A stretch of DNA of 64,000 nt from Macrotis lagotis (GCF_037893015.1 NC_133660.1:283155067-283219066), one strand, 5' to 3'; counted from the first letter of the stretch, positions 1 through 12,720 are shown. The notes: a model not told the origin generated them from the sequence alone. A program made the numbers and translations.

Positions 1-985
1 CAATAAGATATGGTTTTTTTTCTAAATTAAAGGGAATAGTCCTTGAACTTTGTTCAAACTCCACGGCTCTTTATCTGGATACAGATGTCACTCTCCTTTG
101 CAGACAGCCCAAAATTGTTCCCGATTGTTGCACTGATGGAATGGGCGAGTCCTTCAAGGTTGATCATCACCTCCATGTTGCTGTTAGGACGTACAATGTT
201 TTTCTGGTTCTGCTCATCTCACTCAGCATCAGTCCATCCAAATCCTTCCAGGCTTCCCTGAATTCCCATCCCTCCTGGTTTCTAATAGAACAATAGTGTT
301 CCGTGACATACATATACCACAGTTTGCTAAGCCATTCCCCAACTGGAAGGACATTTACTTGATTTCCATTGTTTTGCCACCACAAACAGGGCTGCTATGA
401 ATATTTTTGTACAAGTGATGTTTTTACCTTTTTTCATCATCTCTTCAGGGTATAGACCCAGTAGTGGTATTGCTGGGTCAAAGGGTATGCACAATTTTGT
501 TGCCCTTTGGGCGTAGTTCCAAATAGGTCTCCAGAAGGGTTGGATGAGTTCACAGCTCCACCAACACTATAATAGTGTCCCAGATTTCCCACAAGCCATC
601 CAACAATGATCATTATCCTTTCTGGTCATATTGGCCAATCTGAGAGGTGTGAAGTGGTACCTCAGAGAAGCTTTAATTTGCATTTCTCTAATAATTAATG
701 ATTTAGAGCAATTTTTCATATGGCTATGGCTCCTCATCTGTAAATTGCCTTTGCATATCCTTTGACCATTTGTCAGTTGGGGACTGCTTTTCATTTTAAA
801 AATATGACTCAGTTCTCTGTATATTTTAGAAATGAGTCCTTTGTCAGAATCATTAGTTATAAAGATTGTTTCCCAATTTACTGCATTTCTTTTGATCTTG
901 GTTCCAGTGGTTTTATCTGTGCAAAAGCTTTTTTAGTTTAATGTAATCGAAATCATCTAGTTGGTTTTTGGTAAGATTCTTTCTT
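1..985 (-). mobile_element. L1 3' end (ORF2 C-terminus and 3' UTR)
   Basis: Reverse complement of the same part of the L1 at 31,355-32,370. Codes for RLANMTRKDNDHCW and the block of ORF2 upstream of it to about 985. The tail runs off the window's left edge. Confidence 0.88.
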
Positions 986-999
986 GAGCTAAGCTGCTA

Positions 1000-1445
1000 A
1001 GCATTCCAACTACTTCAGAGAAAGCACTTCCGTCATCTGGCCACTTTATTCAAATGCCAAACGGACACTATACAAAGTATTTTACACAAAAACTCACCCA
1101 AGTGAAGCATTCACCTAGAAGTCAGAAACTGTACAAGGACACCCTCAAGGTTTCTCTGAAGAACTTAAAAATTGATTGTGAGACATAGGAGACACTAGCA
1201 CAAGACTGCCCACCATGGTGTGCCCTCATCAGAGAGGGTGATGTGCTCTATGAGTGAAGCAGAATTACAGTGATTTCACAGAAGTGTGAGATGCTCTCTC
1301 TAAATATTCATGGGGATAATTTGTTCCCAGCCTTTGAGCCTTGGGGCTCGTCATTAGGCTGATTAGCCACCGTCTGGATGCACTGGACCTTGACCCAATG
1401 TAGTGAGGTCATTTGGCTCCTTAAAGAACAAAGAACAACAACTCC
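1000..1445 (+). mobile_element. Non-LTR retrotransposon 3' fragment (RTE/CR1-like, family not assigned)
   Basis: Frame around 1,040-1,250 reads LYKDTLKVSLKNLKIDCET and ALIREGDVLYE, a C-terminal signature common in several non-LTR retrotransposon polyproteins (usual form GGQKKRYKDTLK). The 3' UTR ends in an (ACA)n-like tail near 1,440. One stop (TAG) interrupts the frame. Confidence 0.65.
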
Positions 1446-2014
1446 CAGCCAGTCCTCTCTGAGACCTCCATTTGAGGTGCCTGTGCCAACTCTTCTTTCT
1501 TCAAACCTGGCTCAACCTTTACCCCACGTGTTCACTCCTACTTTTGGGTCCTCTGTCCCCTAGTTCAGCTCACTTTTATCCATTGTCACCTATGACTGGA
1601 ATGGCAGAGCTTTGAAATCAAGGCCTGACTATCTTTTGCTTGGGTTTGTCTTTTCTTGAGTTGCAATTCTATATCACCAGCTCTCCACTGGATGTTTTCA
1701 AGCCTGGCTAGAGCCTAATCCTGTCCTTTCTCTGATCTCCCAGCATGTCTGAGGTTCAGCTCTAGGAAAGCTCAGGGGAGATAAGCTCCCCAGTTTTCAC
1801 ATTCATCATCCCCACTGGGGCTTCCTGAGGAAAGCTACCCCTTGGAGTAATGTCACCTTTGACTCTAGGGTTCCTCCAAAGAAAGGGGTTGAGGAAGTAG
1901 GGAAGTTAAAAAAAACGCTCAAAATATGCACACATTAATTAGGGTTGAAATAGAATCCTTATTAAACAGAATAGAGAATGCTAAGCATAAAAAAAAAAAG
2001 AATTATGGTGTGGT

Positions 2015-2268
2015 TTATTTGTCTGGTTTTACAGTATTGTTTGACTCTCCATGACCTCCATATGAGGTTTTCTTGACAAAGATACTGCAATGATTTGCAA
2101 TTTGCAATTCATTTTATAGATGAAGAAACTGAGGCAGAGTTCAATGACTTACCCAGGGTCACACAACTAGTAAGTTATCTGAGATGAAATTTGAACTCCA
2201 GAAGATGAGTCTTCCTGACTCCATGCCCAGCATGGAGCAATATAGCAATATAGCACCACCTAGCTGCC
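2015..2268 (-). mobile_element. CORE-SINE/MIR-type copy
   Basis: Reverse-orientation core GATGAAGAAACTGAGGCAGA and TTACCCAGGGTCACACAACT. Confidence 0.85.
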
Positions 2269-2704
2269 TGTCATATGGTACATGGCATTTCTAGTACAAT
2301 TCATTGGGAGTCTATTCATTTAAACCTTATTGGAGTAAACTTGGTTTTCTGCAAGATTGTTAATTATCTAGTCTCCAAGAAAGCCCAGTCAGATCAAACA
2401 CCAAGAAATATCTTCTAATGGCTTCATCACTCTGATGCTGCCCACTTAACAGGATGCTACCAACACAACCACTGCACAAGAGGCCAGTCCCTCAGGATGC
2501 TGGGGGGGTGGGGTGGTAAACACAAAGACCCAAAGGCAGCCAGAGCCAAAAGACATAGAGGAGGCAAGGCTAAGAAGCCATATGGGTACCATCACTCTCT
2601 GTGGCTAGGGAGGGACTTTGGCTCTCCCATCCCTCCTTGGCATCACATCTTTGAAGCTGGAGCCAAAGGGGGTTGTCCACAAATAGCAAGAAGCAATCCC
2701 CTTG

Positions 2705-2852
2705 AGTGGCTAGGTGATGCAGTGGATACACCGGCCCTATAGTCAGGAGGACCTGAGTTCAATTCTGGCCTCAGACACTTAATAATTACCTAGCTGTGTG
2801 GCCTTGGGCAAGTCACTTAACCCCATTGCCTTGCAAAAATTAAAAAAAAAAG
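2705..2852 (+). mobile_element. WSINE1-type SINE
   Basis: tRNA-derived head with box A (CTAGGTGATGCAGTGG) and box B (GAGTTCAATTC), the body CTTAATAATTACCTAGCTG, and a CTTGCAAAAAT tail with A-run. Family reference for the other entries. Confidence 0.95.
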
Positions 2853-4221
2853 AAGTCATTGCTACTGCACCCTGCTATCTCCTAACCTGCCCTTGGGGAT
2901 ACCTCTGGCCCCCAGTTCAGCAGGAGCCTAGAGATATCTGGAATAGCTCAGATTGCTAGCAATATAAAATCCCTTTCATCCTTTCCAGATCCCATCCTAA
3001 GGGCTTCTCTCAGACAATGCCACCCCATTAATTGGATACGATTCCCTTTTTTTTTTTCCTTTCTTAAAAACATTTTTAAGTGGTGAATTCAATAATCTTT
3101 GGTAATTAGAAACATTTCAAGACAGGAAGAACTGGGCAGAGACCCCATCACAACATGGTAAACGTGGAAATAGGTTTTGCCTGATACTCTGTATATCTAT
3201 TGGGTAATGTATTTCTTGCCTTCTCGATGAATGGGGAAGAAAGTAGAAGGAAAGAATTTGAAACCGAAAATAAAGCAAAATTTTAAAAGAGAATATATAA
3301 AGAATTCTTGATAGTCTTGTGACTTATTAATCTAGTCAGTGCCTAGAAACCCAAACAAAGAGTACAAACCAAAGTAGACTTGATCCAGCTCTAACTCTGG
3401 CCTGTCTGAGGAAGAGGCACCTTCTGGATCTCCTGGATCCTCCCTCATTCTGAGGAAGCAGGAGAATGTCCAAGAGCACCTGAGTAGGAGCAGAGATGGG
3501 CTAGGAGTGGAGGGTAGGAAGAACTAGGGGGGAACCCACATTTGGGGTTTGAAGAGACAGAATGAGAAGCCAACCCTAGGATGGAGGCCAGGGGACAATT
3601 AAAGATAGATTCAGGAGGAGTGAAGCAAAGAGAGAAGTGGAGAGGTTGTGATCAGGTAAGAGTTCAGAGTTCGACTCAGAGTTGGAACTGCTGTAGGAGA
3701 TGGTCAGATCAAGGATGTGACCGTCATTGTCTAAGGGGACATCAATATGCATTTTGAAGCCCCAAGGCAGGCAGGTAGAAATAGAGTTGGAGAAGACTGT
3801 GCACCAGATGCCAAATTTTCTTTTTGAGAAATAAAAGGGGGGAATGACTTAAGGTCACAAGGATTTACAATACACCCCACAATTTGGCAAAGATGACCAG
3901 TACCTGAGGATCTATGGCAGAGGGCAGAGGGGTTAGTGGGACAGTAAATTGGATCAAGTGCTTTTGATATCAGTTTGGAATGAGGCAAGAAAGGTCACTA
4001 GACTTCTTGTCCTTTGACTCAATGATCCCACCACTGAGCACATCCCAAAGGAGGGTAAAGACAGACATAAAAACCCAATATGTACCAAGACAGTCAAGGT
4101 AGGACTCTGTGGAAACAAAAACAAAACAACAAACAGAAACCTGGAAATGAAGGAAAGGCCCATCTATTGGGCCTTTAACTGAAAAGTATAGAGTGTATGA
4201 ATAATAGAAGGGGCACCACTA

Positions 4222-4620
4222 GTGCCATAGAGTATACAGAGCCCTGGGCCTGGAGTCAGGAAAACTCATCTTCCTGAGTTCAGATCTGGCTTGGACATGT
4301 TCTAGCTGTTTGACCTAGGACAAGTCACTTGATCCTGTTTGCCTCAGTTTCCTCATCTGTAAAATGAGAGGAGAAGGAAATGATAAACTGCTCGAAAATC
4401 TCTGTCAAGAAAACTCAGATGGTAGGGGTGGCTAGGTGGCACAGTGGATAAAGCACCGGCCCTGAAGTCAGGAGGACCTGGGTTCAAATCCAGCCTCAGA
4501 CACTTAATAATAACCTAGCTGTGTGGCCTTGGGCAAGCCACTTAACCCTATTTGCCCTACAAAAAAAAAACCTAAAAAAAAAACTCAGATGGGATCAGAC
4601 ATGAATGAAAAATGACTGAA
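4222..4620 (+). mobile_element. MAR1-type CORE-SINE, interrupted by a WSINE1
   Basis: tRNA-type head, then CTCAGTTTCCTCATCTGTAA and GATAAACTGCTC; continues after the nested SINE as ATGACTGAACAACAC. Confidence 0.88.
4423..4579 (+). mobile_element. WSINE1-type SINE inside a CORE-SINE
   Basis: TSD AAAACTCAGATGG (4,410-4,422 and 4,580-4,592); splits the older CORE-SINE copy. Confidence 0.97.
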
Positions 4621-4953
4621 CAACACAAATATAATAGAACCTTCTCCTCTTTTCCATCTTCCTATCTCTTTCCATGGAGCTCTGTGAGAAATTGTCCTGG
4701 GACATGTTGGCTAAGCCAGCCAACTGAACCTCCCTTGGGTTTTTTTCCCCAACCTTGATGTTGGCAGCTCCCCCTTCCCTAGACTGTATAGATCTCAATA
4801 GATCTCAGGCTATGAACAGAGATTAGGTTTATACCTGTTTTCTCCTGGTTAGAGGAGAGGGCCTTCTAACCACCCAGAAGCATTGAAACTTCCAGAGGAG
4901 AGTGTTCTACGTTTGATTGCTTAATTGTGCTTCCATCTTACAAGGAAGGACTT

Positions 4954-5101
4954 TGGGGCATTGATGTGGCACAGGAGAGGGAGCACCAGCCCTGGAGTCA
5001 TGAGAACCTCAGTTCAAATCCAGTCTCACTTACTAGCTGCTCTGACTTTAGGCCGGTCACTTAATTCCATTGATCCGCAAAAACCAAGCCAAAACCAAGA
5101 A
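4954..5101 (+). mobile_element. Diverged tRNA-type SINE
   Basis: Head and box B kept; the AATAATTACC body is shortened. Confidence 0.75.
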
Positions 5102-5104
5102 ACA

Positions 5105-6119
5105 AGGGCTTCAGTGATGTTTGTGAGGGGATGGCTTGTTTGTTCTCAAGAGGACCATAGTATCAGGGAGGTGATGCCATGAGAAACACATGAACTGGAT
5201 CTAAGTGAGGGGATGCTGTACAAAGTCAACAGCCACACCTTCTCCTCCAGAGCCACCTGGGACAAGTGAATCAGAATGACTGGAGATGGCCCTGGGTGCA
5301 GTGGGAGAACCGGACCCTTTCAAGGATTAAGGAAGGGAAGAAATGAGGCAATGAATGGCCTCTTCACCTATTCAAAAAAAAAGAAATCAATCTGGGAGGG
5401 GAAGACGTTCATACTTTTCTGGGCAATCAGAAACAGTAACTATTTACTTCCACACTGAGCCATCAGGACCCAAACAATAACGAAATGAGGTTTGACCTTG
5501 GACCCATAGTTGGCCAATCCAGAGTGATTTGGGTTTTAAGGCATGGTCCTTGAGTTAGAAATGTAGCTGGTAAACCCTAAGATATCTTGTGAGGTTTCAG
5601 AGATCAAAATTTATATTCCTTTGGGCAGAGCACCTGCAGGTATGACTGTGATATCCTTTGTGGACAAGTGGGGAGGGCAACTTCCAGAGAATGACTCAGG
5701 GCCAGATTGCTAAGGACAACAAGTCCCCGGATTGGGTGATTGATCTCTGGGCAAGCAGGGCAGAGCTCAAACAAGAAGTTAGTTATGCTGCCAAAGAGAT
5801 GATGTGGAAGTGGCAGAGGGCAGAGGGAGGGGTAGGACTTCTACACAAACTACAGTAATTGCATTTTCTTAAACAGAATGAGAGAAGAAGAAAGGAAATG
5901 AACTATGTGCTCTCTGGAGTCATCTACCTCTCAGCTCCCCAGGGGAATGAGAAGGAAGTTTCTGAACCAGTCACACCTACAGATCTCAGGAAAGGTATGA
6001 GGAAAGGTGTGAGGTCTCCCTCCTAATCCACTCTCTTCCTAGAGTACAACTTGAACTTCCCTCCCCTCTCAGTGAACTCCAATAGCACTCTATAATCTCA
6101 AGAATCAAACACAAACACA
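5105..6119. other. Unassigned stretch left of the LTR-like region
   Basis: No coding evidence. Could include flanking or internal retroviral fossil sequence, but no motif supports that. Confidence 0.4.
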
Positions 6120-6224
6120 ATCTATCAAGTCTGCAAACATTTATTAAGCATTGTCAACAGAGAGTTTTACCCTTCCAATAATTATATTTCTGGGTCTCTA
6201 AGCAGTTTGGTGAGTGAGGTCAAA

Positions 6225-6580
6225 CGTTCACTTACATACTAAAGGTCTCCTGTAATCAGGTCAGTTTAATAATTGGGGGGCAGCTAGGTGATGCAGTGGA
6301 TAGAACACCGGCCCCAGAGTCTGGAGGACCTGAGTTCAGATCCAGTCTGGGACACTTAATAATTGCCTATGTGACTTTGGGCAAGTCATTTAACCTCCCA
6401 TTGCCTTGTAAAAACCAAAAAAAAAAAAAAATCAGATATTAAAAGTCTGTAATCAAGTCAATTTAATAATTGATATTTTACTTAGATACTAAAGGTCTCC
6501 TATAATTAAGTCAATTTAATAATCCATCTTTCCCTTAGATACTAAGGGCCTCCTGTAATCAAATCAATTTAATAATGGAA
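6225..6580 (+). repeat. Four-copy direct repeat in the LTR-like region
   Basis: Units built on ACTAAAGGTCTCCTGTAATC and TCAATTTAATAAT start near 6,229, 6,436, 6,481 and 6,534. A WSINE1 separates the first from the second. Confidence 0.85.
6276..6431 (+). mobile_element. WSINE1-type SINE in the LTR-like repeat array
   Basis: Full length, with a 14-A tail; lies between repeat units 1 and 2 of the array. Confidence 0.93.
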
Positions 6581-6965
6581 AAGGGTACTTGGAGAAGACT
6601 CCCTCAATTGTAAACAGAACCAAGGCTGGCCATCTTAATCCTATCAAGAGCCCCCTCTGCTAATCTCCATTACTTTGAAGGTCTTTTAGGATAAGGCACT
6701 CTTTTTACTGGCATAGTTGACATCAGTTCTCCTTGCCCCTTCCTGCCTTGCCCCTTCCCCATCCTGAGTGGCCTTCTTTGATTGGACTAGCCAGAGGTGA
6801 TGCTTCAGATTGCTTCTGATGGCCAAAAGCTATAAAAAGCAGGCAGCAGACCTCCATTTGGGGGAGTCTGGTTCTCTAATTAGACCTGTCCCACCTCCCC
6901 TTGTCCCCCTCAATTTAGAGAAATATCAATAAATGTGCTTGTTAACTTTTTCTGTTTTGCTCTTT

Positions 6966-7115
6966 GGGGAGAAGGGCTGCAAGGTAATGGGATTAGGTGT
7001 CTTGCCCAAGGTCACAAAGCTAAGTAAGTATTAAGTATCTGAATCTGGATTTGAACTCAGATCCTTCCAACTCCAAGGTTAGTGCTCTATCTACTATGTC
7101 ACTTAGCTGCGCGGT
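6966..7115 (-). mobile_element. Diverged WSINE1/MAR-type SINE in the LTR-like region
   Basis: Imperfect TSD TTTTGCTCTT / TTTTGCTTTT. Confidence 0.85.
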
Positions 7116-7696
7116 TTTGCTTTTCTTAAGACAAACTATAGTAACGTTTGTCCCTGATTAGGACAAGCTCTGGGTTTAATGTTTGTTCTGATTAGGATAA
7201 AGGTTGACCCATATTTATTTCTAATAGGTCAAAATTCAGTGAGGACTCTTCTTCATTTTGGGGAACATTTACTACCACCTGCCAAACTGTACTGAGTGCT
7301 GAGTACAAAAAGATACAAACAACAGAGCCTGCCCTCAAGGAACTTATATTCTAATGGGAAGATAAGTAGCACATATACAAGTAAATTATAAACAGGGTAA
7401 ATAGGAAATAATCAAGAAAGGCAAGGTACCAGGGTGAAGAGAGGTTGGGAAAGCCTTCCTGTAAAAAGGGAGATTTTAGGTGGTACTTAAAGGAAACCAG
7501 GGAGATGAGTAGTTGGGGTAGAAGAGGGAGAACATTCTAGGCCTGGGAACAACCAGGAGGCCAGGATCACTACTTATCTGAGTGTAAGGTGTTAGGAGAA
7601 AGGGAAAGGTAGGAGGGAGCCAGGTTATAAAGGGCTTTGAATGCCAGACAGTATTTTATATTTGATCCTGAAGTGACATAGTCAGCCTTGTGTTTT

Positions 7697-8552
7697 TTTT
7701 AACTGATATTTTATCTATCTAAATATATGTTACAAGTTTTTCAACATTCATCCATATGTATATGTTTATTTTTAAGTTTCATAATTTCCTTACACCCTCC
7801 TTTCCCACCCCCCTTCCCTCAGTGGTGAACATCAGGTGACTATTTGCAGATATACATTTGTGTTAAACATGTTTACAGATTGGACATTTTCAGTATGAGG
7901 AATGAGGATTAAGGGAAAGAAGTACATAAGAGAAGTTTTTAAAAAAAGTGAATGTACTGGGCAGCTAGGTGGCGTAGTGGATAAAGCACTGGCCCTGGAG
8001 TCAGGAGTACCTGGGTTCAAATCTGGTCTCAGACACTTGATAATTACCTAGCTGTGTGGCCTTAGGCAAGCCACTTAACCCCATTTGCCTTACAAAAATC
8101 TAAAAAAAAAAAAAAAAAGCAAATGTAGTGTTCATCAGTTTTTGTTTTGTTTTGTTTTGTTTTTCTTCCTCTGCATGGATGGGGATGACATTGTCCATAA
8201 CAGGTCTCCTAGGGTTGTCCTAGCTCTCTGAACTGCTGAGAAGGAGCTGCATCCATCAAGGTTGATCAACTCAAATGTTGTTAATATGGACATTGTTCTC
8301 TTGGTTCTGCTCCCTTTGCTCCACATCAGTTCCTATAATTCATCCCATGCTTCTCTAGAGTCCGACATTTATGGTTTCTTATAAAACAATAGTACTCCAT
8401 AACATTCATATACTATGACTTGTTCAGCCATTCCCCACTGGATGGGCGTCCCCCCAATCTCTAGTTCTTTGCCACTACAAAAAGAGCTGCTATGAATATT
8501 TTGGAATATGTGGAACTTTTCCCATTTTTTTATGGTTTCTTCTGGATATGTG
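7697..8552 (-). mobile_element. L1 3' end with a nested WSINE1
   Basis: Minus-strand L1 ORF2 C-terminus and 3' UTR. TSD GCCTTGTGTTTT (7,685-7,696 and 8,553-8,564). Same subfamily as the copy at 45,695-47,465 (shared ACTAATCTGTAAACATG block). Confidence 0.85.
7959..8118 (+). mobile_element. WSINE1-type SINE nested in an L1
   Basis: Near-consensus copy with a CTAAA(n) tail; interrupts the 3' UTR of the minus-strand L1. Confidence 0.95.
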
Positions 8553-8710
8553 GCCTTGTGTTTTAGGAAAATCCTTGAAGTAGCTGAATGGAGTGAGGAG
8601 AGACTGAGGCGGGCAGAGCCCTTCCCCCTCCAGTAGCTGTTGCAACAGTCCAGGGGTGAGGGTCTGAGGCTCTGTTCCAGAGGGCTGCCAGATTCCCTAT
8701 TGGAATTCAA

Positions 8711-9649
8711 TGTACAAAGTAGTAGATCACAAGAGGACAGCTTTTTATTTCCTTCTGTACCAAAAAAAAAAAAAGTAAAAAATAAAATAAAATAAAATAA
8801 AAACACAGAAGACTCAAGCTCACATTACACCTTTGCAGGCCTGCGGAACAGGTGTTTCTCTTTCCCCTCTGACCCTGCCCTGTCTGAGCAACTCACGAAC
8901 TCTAATCTCCCAGCAAGCCAGGTCACCCTTGGTCTGTAGGCCTTTGGCATCCTTTAGGTACTGTACTTTCCAACTCGGAAGCCAGCTGAGGAATCACCTC
9001 CTGCTTCCAGAAACTCCCAACCTCTTCGATTTCCCACCAGAGCAGGATGCATCCACCAGATCAGTGTTTGGTCTGGTGCAAAGGGAAAGAAACACAAACC
9101 AGACTCAGCCGGGTTAGGCAGCAGACTAAACTTGAGGTCGAGACGCATTTTGCTGCCACTATATTTATCTGCCATAATTTCTGGGAGGAAAGAGGAGAGA
9201 GACTTCCCCTGACTGAGAGTTCGAAGAGCTGCAATTTCCTATTTTTCAGCAGAGGCCTCCTCAGAAAGAATTGATCTCCCTAGCCTTTATAAATCACAGG
9301 GTGAGGGGTTCTTCCTGGGTCACCTACCAGTGGGCACATCCCCAGCTCCACACCCCTCATCCAGGGCCCAACCAGGAGCTACTGGTATCAAAAACCCTTT
9401 AGCAAGGGCCCAGTCTATCTCCCCCCTCTCCACATTGTATCACTTGCTAAGTGTCTGGATTTTAATGACATATGTTTAAGAAGAGATTTCAAAATGACTC
9501 ATAAAATCCAAGAATTAGAAATCATCTTAGAGGCAACTGAGGTCCATCCACTGCCTAGAACCTGAACTGATCCCATAAATCCTCTGATAAAATACTCTCA
9601 AATACCTTTTTTTGACTATTAAAATACATTGAGATGCACTGTTTTTGCA
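8711..9649. other. No gene seen
   Basis: Contains an AAAAT run (8,780-8,803) and mixed sequence. Frames of up to about 95 codons overlap on both strands and show no domain. Confidence 0.5.
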
Positions 9650-10171
9650 GACAGGAATTGATCCAACCATTCTGTAGTGTAATTTGGATGCCCAAAGGGC
9701 TAGAAAACTGTGCTTACCCTCTGATTCAGTAGCAGCAAAGAGATCAAAGAAAGGGGAAATACTAGGATATTTACTGCAACTCTTTTGGGGGTGGTAAAAA
9801 ACCTGGAAATTGAGGGAATCAGCTGGGGAATGGCTGAGCAAGTTGTAGTAAATATGAGTATAATGGAATACAATTGTACTCTAAGAAATGACTAGCAGGG
9901 TGAGTTCAGGAAGAAACTTGGAAATGCCATCATGAACTGATGCAAAAAGAAGTGAACAGAACCAGGAGAACATTTGAGACAGTAACAGTGATATTTTACA
10001 CTAAAAAATTGTGAATGACTTAGCTATCCTCAGCTAAACTCATCCAAGACAAACCCAAGGTCTCAAGAGAAAAACTACTATCCACTTCCTAAGGGAAAAA
10101 AAACAATGGAGTCTAAATACAAACCAAGTCATATTTTTCTTTGTTTTTTTCCTTCCTTCCTTCCTTTCTTT

Positions 10172-10227
<56 letters not shown>

Positions 10228-10388
10228 TCATTCTTTCTTCTTTTCCTTACTTTCTTTGAGGTTTTACATGATTGCACAGTTCTGATCCATACCAGAGTGA
10301 TTACCATCTCAGGAAGGGTAGAGGGACAGAATTTAAAACTCAAAATTACAAAAGAAAATATTAATTTTTTTATAAATAATTGAGGAAA
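9650..10388 (+). mobile_element. Older L1 3' end containing a (CTTT)n array
   Basis: ORF2 C-terminal block (CAACCATTCTG, GCCCAAAGGGCTA) through AAGTGAACAGAACCAGGAGAAC and a 3' UTR with CCATGGAGTCTAAATAC-like sequence. The CTTT array sits in the 3' UTR. Confidence 0.8.
10149..10255. repeat. (CTTT)n microsatellite
   Basis: Around 20 CTTT units with CCTT at the start; open frames through it encode only KERK or SFFL repeats. Confidence 0.95.
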
Positions 10389-11011
10389 ATATATTCTTTT
10401 TAAAAGATATCTAAAGGTAAACTGGGCTAAGTTTGGGAAGAAGTTGGTTTTCCCTCATTGTAGGTCTTCAAGAAAGTTGGCCCCTTTATAAATATTTATT
10501 AGCTGAGAAAGTTTCGATTCTTTGTTTTCTTTTCCCCAATATGGGTTTGTCGGACTGTTTTCTGAAGTCCCCTCCAATTTAAAAATTTGTGATTCTAAGT
10601 TTGATCTGAATGACAAGGAAAATACTCATTTCAGAGATGAACATTTACATGTAAAAAATTCTCCATGATTTTAATCAAGGATTTCCAATGCACGTTAACA
10701 GTTCTACCACAAGTGTCAGACATTTTCCTGAGCTATAGTCCTCTGGCACTATGTGTGGCATACTAATGGGAAAACATAATACCTGGTAAGCTGAGAAAGC
10801 CTTTTTCTCCTAAACCACTAAATTCTTGCAACAGTGAAGAAGTGACTTTTCTCTTTGATAGTTGAACTATAGGTTGATATATCTGGAAAAGGAGTTCAAG
10901 AGAGATATATAGAAGAGATGAGAAAATTGGAAATAGACCATGAGAAATCTCCCCATTGGCATAGCCCTAAGAAAACTGGTTCCTAAATACCCTTATTTAG
11001 TCACCCTCCCA

Positions 11012-11012
11012 G

Positions 11013-11059
<47 letters not shown>

Positions 11060-11060
11060 C
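11012..11060. repeat. (CA)n(GA)n compound microsatellite
   Basis: About 14 CA units pass directly into about nine GA units. Confidence 0.95.
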
Positions 11061-11691
11061 ACATCCCTTTAGCTTCTAAGTTTCTCCTCAGATTATTCTT
11101 ATCTCTCCATGGAAAACCCTACTAACTTATGTCTATATATTGATATTTCCTAATATGGATAATTTCTACAATTTCTGTTTATATCCCATTTAGATAAAGA
11201 GGTTGACTAGCTGTTCATGATTTTGTTTAGGGCATGCATGTGAGAGGGAACCAAGTAGCAAGAATAAGTGAAGTGTTACTCTCTTGGTGAGAGAACCTGG
11301 GGGAAATCGATGTTTGAACTACTAAAGGAGATTCCATATGCATGAACCTCAAATATCTGAAATGTTGTATGGCCTCAGTCCTTCATTTAACTTTCCACAA
11401 AGGTAGAAATCACAGCCAGCCTTGAAGAGACATAAAATGGTTCTTTCCAGATACTGTATTAGATATTTAACTATTTATGTGAACTGCTTTTTGTTAGATG
11501 CATCAATGTGTAAATAAGGCAAGAGCCTCCGTGTAAATTAGGTAAGGCAGATCACAAATGCTTTTGATTGAAAGCAAAGTAAAATAGAGGAAATGTTAAT
11601 AATTTAATTGCTTAATAGAAACTCACTTTCAGATCACATTCACTATGTATATGGTCTACGCAATGTAATTTAGCTTGTCTTGACTATTATA

Positions 11692-11838
11692 GGGGGGTTT
11701 TTTTTATGTAAGGCAATGGGGTTAAGTAGCTTGCCTAAGGCCACACAGCTAGGTAATTATTAAGTGTCTGAGGCCGCATTTGAACTCAGGTCCTCCTGTC
11801 TCCAGGGTCGGTGCTCTATCCACTGTGGCACCTAGCCA
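11692..11838 (-). mobile_element. WSINE1-type SINE
   Basis: Perfect 16-bp TSD TGTCTTGACTATTATA (11,676-11,691 and 11,839-11,854). Confidence 0.97.
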
Positions 11839-12556
11839 TGTCTTGACTATTATAAAGAGATATTTAAACATAAAACTCATCAAGTTTGCCATCTGAAAAC
11901 TTTATCAAAATGACCATTAATGGGATTTTAGCTTATCCTTAAGTTGAAAAAGTAAGAAATAGTTAGCTTTGCTTTGTTCTGGTTTTTTTGGTCAGAATAT
12001 TGTTATTGCTATTTAGGTAATCTACGGTGTTGAGACTACTGAGCTTTCCTTTCCCATTTCTCAGTTGATATTTTTCTCGCTTTAATTAAGCCTTTCATGG
12101 GGCCTTTCTCTAGTGAAGAAACATCATTGTCTTGGTACCCTTCATATGTAACAGTTTCTAAGGGAGTATCTCTCTGTTACTTTAGCTGTTAAATTCTTTT
12201 CCATGATGCTCAATAGCAGAAATTAATTTGAGATTGCTATGGCCTATTCTTATCATTTAATAACTCTTCTTCCTAAAGCTCTGATAACTGCCCAGAATTC
12301 TTATCCAGTGCTCTAACTCTGAATATTAATTCAAACTTCAAATGATTTGAGATCTTGCTGTGATGACCATGATCCTATATTTCCTATTTCTATATCATAT
12401 TATATATAATCTATATCTATTATCTTTATCATCGCTATACCATTTTGTGCATGTTTAAATGTGTTTATATATATATACAGGTTTGTCATTCCTTTCATCA
12501 ATTCTTTCAAAGTTTTTGATTCATTTTACAATATCGATTTCCCTAAGGCCTTAAGG

Positions 12557-12720
12557 TTACACTGTAGTGGTGCAGAAGTGGAAATGAAAGAAGGGAATTC
12601 TGAGTTCAAATCTAACCTAAGAGACTTAATATCTGTGGAGCCTGATCAAGTCAGTTAGTCTCTATTTGGTTCAGATTTCGGCACTGTAACATGAGCAAAA
12701 TATCAGCACCATCATTTGCA
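12557..12720 (+). mobile_element. Old CORE-SINE/MIR copy
   Basis: GTGGTGCAGAAGTGGAAA head, GAGTTCAAATCTAACC box B, weak core. Confidence 0.6.

Larger units (their letters stand above)
1446..4221. other. Non-repeat or unassigned stretches, no gene seen
   Basis: Apart from the SINEs at 2,015 and 2,705 nothing is recognised. Frames are short and stop-rich. Part of 3,420-3,980 has the look of an old purine-rich interspersed repeat, but I cannot place it. Confidence 0.5.
6120..7260 (+). mobile_element. Probable solo LTR of an endogenous retrovirus (fossil)
   Basis: U3-like region with a local direct repeat (about 6,225-6,580), CCAAT-like sequence, TATAAAAA at 6,831-6,838 and AATAAA at 6,929-6,934, about 98 bp apart as expected for an R region. 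U5-like sequence continues beyond a nested SINE. No internal viral genes are seen. Both outer borders are uncertain, as is the family. It carries two SINE insertions, so it is old. Confidence 0.45.
7280..8710 (+). repeat. Older interspersed repeat of unassigned class, split by an L1
   Basis: Left part 7,280-7,696 (GAGCCTGCCCTCAAGGAAC to CTTTGAATGCCAGACAG), right part 8,565-8,710 (CAACAGTCCAGGGGTGAGG). I recognise this as a widespread mammalian/marsupial repeat but cannot name its class. The L1 insertion separates the halves at GCCTTGTGTTTT. Confidence 0.55.

Noticed and set aside
10040-10383. Frames encoding KERK or SFFL repeats
   Set aside because: They are translations of the (CTTT)n microsatellite.
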